This document shows, piece after piece, positions 57,720 to 64,000 of a DNA stretch of 64,000 nt. The stretch is from Symbiodinium natans (Eukaryota > Sar > Dinophyceae > Suessiales > Symbiodiniaceae): the NCBI GenBank assembly GCA_905221605.1, contig CAJNDS010001402.1, positions 414,501 to 478,500 of the forward strand. The letters run 5' to 3'. Within the stretch, counting starts at the first letter, position 1. The number at the start of each line of letters is the position of its first letter. Position numbers and translations under genes: made by a program. The notes under the pieces were generated by a model, which worked only from the letters and a program-made list of their open reading frames with translations, ran no database searches and was not told the DNA's origin.

Positions 57720-59320
57720 GTGTCCTGGCCAAACTGAGAAGGCATCAGTTCCTGCCGTGATTCATGTATGGCCCAAACGCCATCCCGCCAAGCCGACAAA
57801 CGACCATCGCCACCCCCCCCCCCCGGAACCCCCCAACCTTGCCGAAAAGTCCTGTTCAGGATTGCTTGTATCTAGCTCCATCTTACATTCATAGCACTGT
57901 AACTGGGACCCTCTATAGGTTTCAGTAAAACCGGGCTACCCTTCGTCCACCGCAGCACTCAACAAACATTACCCCGATTGTCAGCTGCGGGCCCTGAAAG
58001 ATGGTCTCGCTTGTGTTTGTCGGCATGGTTCAGGGTTTTAGGATAATATAGGGGTCGGAATACATACCAAAAGTATCCCCTTATGGTCCCTTTATAAGTC
58101 AACAGCCCCCCCTCCCCCCCCCCCGCCCCAAAACCCTATTCTAATTATTCAGGCCCCTGTATTAGGGGTTTTGGGGTTTGAGGTCATCGACCCGGCATTT
58201 TCCGGACTCTCGACCTCTGGACGTCCTCGGATATTTTGGGCACCGGAGAGGGGACACACCTTGCTGGAGGGTTTTTGCCGATGCCGCCCAGGACCTGCTG
58301 CGTACCAAGCGGGCACCCGCGCCAGGAAGCTGGGGCCTCGGCTAGCTACACAGGGGGAGGGGGGGGGGGGCGGGGGCTGCTGTAAGTCTGCCGAAATTAA
58401 GCAAGAAGCCCTCTTGGAGGGCGGTAATATACAAGGAGTCTAAATGTACCCACAGCCTTTGTTTAGTGTACGGCTTTGGCAGCTTCCCTTGGCTTCTGCT
58501 CTGGTGGTGCAGGCTGCGACCTCAACTCGCAGCGGTTGCACGAGCGACAGGTGCCGCAACTTTCCCGGGGCAGTCTGGAATGTTGGGCTTTCGATCCCCG
58601 GAATCTGTACAACCATCCACTAGCTTGGTTTTGAAGCTAGTTTCTGACTTCTTTTTTCTAAGGGTCCATTAGAGTCGGTTTTGCTATAAAGAGGTGATAA
58701 AATTCTAAAAACGGTTCAGTGCACTGGTTCGTACTCGGAAACTTCAAGTAGAGAACTGTCAGAGGAACAGGAAGACACATACTCCCCAACAGCTTCATAA
58801 CCCTGCCCCAAACCCTAGAAGCCTCTAAAACGCAAACTCTAAGCCTCCAAAAGCGAAGCCGCACAGCTGTGCACCCCTGAAAGCTCGCGCAAAATGAGGC
58901 CCCTGACAAGGTCGGGTTACTAGGGCATGTAGATGGGCGAGCGCGGGGTGTGGTGCTTGACAATGGAAGGAGGCTTCCGTCACACTGCCGCTGTCGGGGT
59001 GGAGACGAGGGGATAGGTCTTAAGCTTTTGCATCTCCTAAGTCAGGTGAACCTTTAAAGCCCTCGCAGCCCCACGACATCTTATGTGGCCTGTAGTTCTT
59101 GAAGCCATAATGCCCCCTTCCCCCTCGAAGGCGACCAGATGCAAACACCCTTTAATCCCAATGCGTGTCATGCTGCCTCGTTGGAGGTTTGAGTTTCAAG
59201 TTTGGGAGCTGCAAGGTCAATCATCCCTCACGAAGCATGCCCCGACCTAAGCCCTAAACACTCAACCCCCCTCCTCCCCCCCCGGCCCGTTTATGCCTCG
59301 TAAACCAAGCCACCGAAGCA
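57720..59320 (+). other. CNOT1 intron(s) with family-R repeat; no firm exon
   Basis: Holds the family-R repeat at 58044-58164 and several poly-C/G runs. Open islands at 58195-58345 and 58500-58620 lack good splice support. C-type repeat is sparse here. Confidence 0.45.
58044..58164. mobile_element. Small repeat family R, copy 3
   Basis: ATATAGGGGTCGGAATACAT, AAGTATCCCCTTATGGTCCC and AACCCTATTCTAATTATTCA match the copy at 53250. A poly-C run has expanded in the middle. Confidence 0.75.
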
Positions 59321-59324
59321 CCAA

Positions 59325-59395
59325 AGCCCAGCAGGATGCACAGCAGGAAATGCCCGGGGTCCCAGTTGGGGCTTCCGCGGCTTACGTTCGAGGGT
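59325..59395 (+). CDS. Candidate exon, KAQQDAQQEMPGVPVGAS
   Basis: Gln-rich frame KAQQDAQQEMPGVPVGAS. The Gln-rich style fits the low-complexity linker after the CNOT1 MIF4G domain, with exons at 61628, 62304 and 62742. Boundaries uncertain. Confidence 0.45.
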
Positions 59396-59770
59396 TGAGG
59401 GACGTAGGGTCTAGGGCCGAGGGGTTTAGGATGGGACTATCGAGGGTCCCTGAATGCTGCGAAGGACAGCGCCGGGTCAACTGAAGCTCCATTCCTACAG
59501 TGACAGTGTTGCTCGACACGCATGAGGGGAGACACTGGGAGACAAAGGTTCAAGAGTTTAGGGTCTAGGGCAGGGTTCTTCTCAGCGTCAAACACTCAAC
59601 CATAATCACTATGTATCATCTCTAGAATCCTATAAACTACCCCGCAAGCCCACGCCACAAGCCCTGACATCTGTAACCAGTGAACCCCACAGCCTCCTAA
59701 ACCCTAAGCCCTAAGCCCTAAACCCTAAGCCCTAAACCCTAAACCCTAAACCCTAAACCTGAAAAAACCG

Positions 59771-59918
59771 ACCAAACCCCCCAAACCCCCCAAACCCCCC
59801 AAACCCCCCAAACCCCCCAAGCCCCCCAAATCCCCCAAGCCCCCCAAACCCCCCAAACCCCCCAAGCCCCCCAAACCCCCCAAACCCCCCAAACACCTTA
59901 AACCCCCCAAAACCTCAT
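59771..59918 (+). repeat. Nonamer array CCCCCCAAA
   Basis: About 16 copies of CCCCCCAAA (some with G or T changes), directly after a short CCCTAAA array at 59698-59758. It looks like a further derivative of the same repeat. Confidence 0.92.
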
Positions 59919-61627
59919 CGCAGGCCAGGCCTCGGAATGAGGCCACGCGGGACTGGGGGGTGGGATCGAGTTTAGGGGTGCAGCATGTGTTGTGGGGTTT
60001 AGGGTTTAGGGTTTGGGGTTTGGGGTTTAGGGTTTAGGGTTTAGGGTTCCTAGAGTCATATAGGGTTGAATAGGGTGCAGCAAAGGCTCCTGGGGCTTGT
60101 AGGGTCGATTGTCTTGCGGCTGAATCCTAAACCCCTACATTCCGTAAGGCCTGTCTTGAGAGAAGCTTAATTCAAAATACCCCCCCCCAAAAAGGGACCG
60201 GGAGGGCTATGACACTAGGACCGGGAGTAGGCCCTTATTACATTTTTTTGGGGTAAAATTTCCCTTATAATCCCCTTAAAACCAAAAAGGTACCCTTTTT
60301 ATTCCTAGGTTATTACAGTCTAGGGTATATGTCAGGACCGAAGCCGAGATTCACGGAGTTGCCCGCGATTCCTGCAGGTCCTTGGTTCTTGAAAACTCAA
60401 AACCGCAACTCCAGGTCTACTCCGCCATGCCAAGGGGCCTGGTTACTTGTTTGGGGTTTAGGGTCTGAGATCTTTTTCAAAAGGCCAAAGTAGGGGCCCC
60501 TTTACCACCCCCCCCCCCCCCCCCCACACTAGCCCAAGATCTAGCTACAAGGATCCGGTCTCCAAGACCGTCAGCCCCCAAAAACGCTTCCGCTGTGGCA
60601 GGCAGCAGGCATCTGCATCCGCCGTTCATTCTCAGCAGATGTGGATGGGCAGGGGGGCCCATAGGGTTTAACCCTCGATCCTGAACCCACCCAAGGGTTC
60701 AGGATGTTCAGGGGGTTGTGGTAGAGGATGAGGATTTCGAGCTCGCATCTCCCAGGGCGGGAATTTAGGAGGGTGTTGGGGTTGAATGCGTCTTAGGATT
60801 TAGGGGCTTTAATGAGGGTTAGTTAGGGTTTGCTTAGGGCGTCGCTTAGTTTAGTTCGAGTTGGGTTCAGAGCCACTTGGGCTCTTGTTTTGACGTGACT
60901 GGGGAACGACCAGTAGGTCCTACTTTCCTGGAGGTTTCGTACATAAGTAGTGCACCCCAAAGCCGATAAAGCCTAAAGCCTAACACGAAACCCTACACCC
61001 TAACCCGACACCCTGCACCCTGGTAGTTAGGGAGATGTCTGATGCAAGTTGGGAATTCATCGCCCAAAGTAGGGACCTTGCCAAAAAGCGGCCCCTTCTG
61101 TTTCGGGTACCCCAAAGGGATGATATGCACCCCCTCAACCCAACCCTCACGGTGCGGTTGCTTGGAGGTGGCGGAGACGCCCTGCGGACGGAAGCAGAAG
61201 CCCACTATCGCCCTGCAAGCGTGTTTGCAATTCGGGGATTTCTGGGTTTAGGGTTTGGGGTTCTTGAGGCGTTGAAACGATGCACTCTGGGACCCTGAAC
61301 CTCAAAACCCCACCAAACCAAACTGAACCCTGTGACCCTGAAAAGCCGTTTAATGACCTCAGCTCCAGAACCCCACAACGCCCAACACTTCTCTACAGCC
61401 CGCTGCCCCAAAACCTAACTTCCAAGTCCGTTACGTCCATAACCACAATGTCCTGCACCGTAGACCCCCGCATCCTAAACAGTTTGCCGATGCTTTCGAG
61501 TCCTATGCCTTGGGCTAAGCGCACTATAGGAGCCGTCCCATACCAATTTTCCCCTCCAAGCCCTAAACCCGAAACCCCGAACCTGAAAACCTAAACCCAA
61601 AACCCAAAACCCTAAACCAGCCCTAAA

Positions 61628-61685
61628 CATCTCGCCAGGAGCTCAGGCAGCCTACTCGGGCCAGTCTCCGGCCCAGACTTCCGGT
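61628..61685 (+). CDS. Candidate exon, GAQAAYSGQSPAQTSGS
   Basis: Island after the acceptor TCGCCAG, reading GAQAAYSGQSPAQTSGS. CCCTAAA words directly upstream and GGGTT words downstream. Likely in the CNOT1 linker region. Confidence 0.5.
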
Positions 61686-62119
61686 TCAAAAAGTTAGTGT
61701 GGTTGAGTGGTCGAGGGTCAGGGTTGGGTTTCGTAGAGCTCCGGTTCTGGGATTGGGCTCCCTAAGGTTGATAGGGTTTCGGGTCATCGGAGATTGTGGT
61801 TTTGGGCTTTAGGGTCAAAAGGTTTGCGGCTCATGTTGAGGGAGGTAATGTCCAACACCCTTTCACAAAGCAACTTCTTTAGGTTTGTTGAGGCCTGGGC
61901 TTTGAGGGTGTTTGGGGTGTTCGAAGTCTCCGTCCCCAAGGCCTTTTTGCAAAGCTCGTTGTTTTTCGGGGTGGTTATGGCTCCCAACCGTTTTTGAAAA
62001 GTTACATTTGTGTCCTTGAAGCCCGAAAGCCCTACAACATCTCAAAAACTCAGAGCTGCAGCGCCTCGTGGGGATGAAACGTTTTCTGGTAGTTGGGAGT
62101 AATTTGTGCTAGGTGGGTG

Positions 62120-62295
62120 GAACCCAGACCCTAAACCCTATCCCTAAGCCTAAAGCCTAAAGCCTAAAGCCTGAACCCTGAACCCTAAACCCTAAACCCT
62201 AAACCCTAAACCCTAAACCTTAAACCCTAAACCCTAAACTCGAACCCCAAACCCTATACCCTATCCCTAAACCCTGAACCCTGAACCCCAAACCC
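62120..62295 (+). repeat. CCCTAAA array
   Basis: About 24 heptamers, degenerate at the edges (CCTAAAG, CCCTGAA) and perfect in the middle. It ends directly before the exon at 62304. Confidence 0.92.
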
Positions 62296-62303
62296 GGGAG
62301 CTG

Positions 62304-62398
62304 CAGGGGTCAGCACTACCAGCAGATGCTCCGTGGCGGCGACGCTGCGCAGCAGCACCTGATGAACGAGCGAGAGCGCCAGAGGCCGCCACTTCAGG
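62304..62398 (+). CDS. Exon, GQHYQQMLRGGDAAQQHLMN
   Basis: Between CTGCAG and GGGG at about 62398. Reads GQHYQQMLRGGDAAQQHLMN then ERERQRPPLQ. CCCTAAA array directly before and TTTAGGG directly after. Gln-rich, consistent with a CNOT1 linker but not diagnostic. Confidence 0.62.
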
Positions 62399-62430
62399 GG
62401 CTTTTGGGGGTTTAGGGTTAGGATTTACTG

Positions 62431-62526
62431 TTGGGATAGCTCCCCTTTAAACCAACTGTCCTCAACAGTACCCCCCCGATTATAATCCCTACTAAGGACT
62501 GTTTGTATACGGGGGAACATCCGAAA
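62431..62526. mobile_element. Palindromic MITE, family P, copy 5
   Basis: TTGGGATAGCTCCCCTTTAA at left and ACGGGGGAACATCCGAAA at right, with CCCTACTAAGGACTGT in the right arm. Confidence 0.82.
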
Positions 62527-62741
62527 GTTTAGGACTTACGGTTTCAAGATTTGAGGGGTTTAGCGGTCAGGGCTTAAGCTTCTAAGCTTCCTTCGAGACT
62601 TTCCAGACGCAAGCCTTGTTCTTGCACGATGTCGGCATTACGCCCTGAATGCGGTGCTTATAGACTGGCTTATGACGTGACTTCATTGGATGGGGTGCGA
62701 CCGACAAGGATCTACCATTCGTTCGGTAAATTGACAGGCTT

Positions 62742-62800
62742 GCAGCGCAGCAAGCAGCTGCTGCACAGCAGCATCACCACGGCGGCTACGTGATAGCGGA
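62742..62800 (+). CDS. Exon, AAQQAAAAQQHHHGGYV
   Basis: After ACAGGCTTG the frame reads AAQQAAAAQQHHHGGYV. GT/GC donors are available near 62790. Ala/Gln/His-rich. Confidence 0.55.
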
Positions 62801-63841
62801 CAGCCCGGCTGAGGTTTCGGTTTTCGGGTTGAGGGCTGAGGCTGCCTCTTCTTCGCCGGCCCTCAAACGAGTTGTCCTGCACATGTGCAGTGTTCGTGAT
62901 GTGCATCTACCGAGTAAGGTTCAAGAGGCTGCCACCTGAGTCATCGGGCTAGACTGTATACCCACGGCTCCTGTAAAGCTCGATGCTTCACCAGCCTGGC
63001 CAGTGTCAAGTTGGATCGGATGACCTTTGGATGGTTTCGGGGTTGGTGTTCACCTTTCCATTCAATCCCTTGCCGGGGAGTTGCATCCCACCTGGCAGAA
63101 AAAACTTCGGAAGGACGAGTGCGGGTTGCAAAATGAAGTGTCTTCCCTTGTAGTTTAGGAATCTTAGATTCCATGTGACAACGCCTGATGCACCGCCTGG
63201 GACGCGTAGGAAGAAAGGATGATCGCTGACACCTTGCCTCCGCCCTGGTGCAGGGTTTACATGTTAGGGTTCGGTGTTTGCGGTCAGGGCCCAGGGTTCA
63301 CGTCAGTCTACATCGTGTCTCAAAGTTGGCCAATGAAATGTCCCCGACAGCTACCATCCAGGATGCTCCACGGCAAGCCGCATTGAATGAGAAGCATTGA
63401 GCACTGCAGTCAGCTGCAATGACAGACAGAGGTGCAGTCATGGCAATATCTAAGCCCCAAACCCTAAACCCATATAATCCTTCTCTCCTAGGCCCGAAAT
63501 CGGAAGGCTCTGACGCTGAAATTCTCAACCCTGGGGCCCCGTGCGCCCACAACTAGACCGGTGTGGATGGATTTTGTGGGTTGTGTCTAGATCGGCCGTT
63601 AACAGCCGTGAATTTTAGAGGGCGTCCAAGAACAGCAGCCGAGCGAGCCATGAAGCCCTGCCATCGTTAGCTGAGGGGCCCAAACTCCAAGCCCTAAACC
63701 ACCTGAGCCCGGTAACCCTAAACGCTCAAACTTAAGCCAAACTCCACCCCCAAATAGAAGTCCCCATGCACTCTTTCCGAGAATTCCGCCCCCCCCAATT
63801 TGGGCTTTAGAGCCTTTAGGCTTACTCCTGGCCACCCCGGC

Positions 63842-63957
63842 AAGGCCCCACCTGACGAAGTGGTCCTCGCAGCTCCTGATCTTCCGCAGCGTGCCGAAGC
63901 TCCAAATGTCAGGCGCTCATCCTCATCCGTCAAACTCCATGTGTCCACTACTTGAAG
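63842..63957 (+). CDS. Candidate exon ending in a family-C terminus
   Basis: Open in two + frames (KAPPDEVVLAAPDLPQRAEA, or WSSQLLIFRSVPKLQMSGAH). It ends ACTTGAAG at the donor GTGCAGGG, where the transposon at 63951 begins. The frame cannot be chosen without the next exon, which is outside the window. Confidence 0.45.
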
Positions 63958-64000
63958 GTGCAGGGTATTTGTAAGCCCAGTTATAACTGTACTTATGAGC
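63951..64000. mobile_element. Family-C transposon, left end, cut by the window
   Basis: CTTGAAGGTGCAGGGTATTT then CCCAGTTATAACTGTACTTA, matching the left end of the copies at 11566 and 15230. The remainder lies beyond the window. Confidence 0.75.

Noticed and set aside
59746-59946. Minus-strand Gly-Gly-Leu repeat protein
   Set aside because: Translation of the CCCCCCAAA nonamer array.

Overview
This window looks like nuclear DNA of a dinoflagellate. Four signs point that way: a decayed retroelement of a type I associate with dinoflagellate genomes, heavy use of GC and GA as well as GT splice donors, all recognisable genes on one strand, and TTTAGGG (Arabidopsis-type telomere) motifs throughout. 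No species can be named from the sequence.

The genes are shattered into exons of about 27-150 nt. The introns are rich in degenerate TTTAGGG/CCCTAAA motifs, so an ORF scan misses nearly every gene. Reading exon islands by hand and testing each junction for phase recovers two known genes. RPSA (40S ribosomal protein SA/uS2) runs from 41855 to about 51840 in roughly 17 exons. A CNOT1-like scaffold of the CCR4-NOT deadenylase begins by about 53155 and is followed to 57719, with probable further exons to about 62.8 kb. A multi-EF-hand gene lies at about 7.6-12.3 kb. A large unidentified gene, rich in Pro/Ala/Gln and with several phase-consistent exon runs, lies at about 20-41 kb. All are on the + strand.

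Layout: 1-440, telomere-like array and a palindromic MITE. 441-6635, decayed retroelement with 72-bp and 219-bp terminal repeats arranged A-body-B-A-body'-B. 6.6-12.3 kb, EF-hand gene. 12.4-17.3 kb, unidentified exons, one ending in a transposon whose inverted repeats can act as splice sites. 17.3-20.0 kb, a stretch almost free of telomere-like motifs, with an uninterrupted 228-codon PAS-like membrane protein ORF. 20.1-41.2 kb, unidentified gene or genes. 41.9-51.8 kb, RPSA. 53.1 kb to the window end, CNOT1-like gene and further exons.

The main discovery candidate is intron architecture. CCCTAAA-oriented motifs tend to lie just upstream of an exon and TTTAGGG-oriented motifs just downstream, so many introns could fold as hairpins that bring their ends together. 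A second layer is small inverted-repeat elements (at least four families), one of which carries GT and AG within its terminal repeats and behaves like an introner. No tRNA, rRNA or CRISPR array was found. Stretches between listed features are intron-like, low-complexity sequence unless stated.
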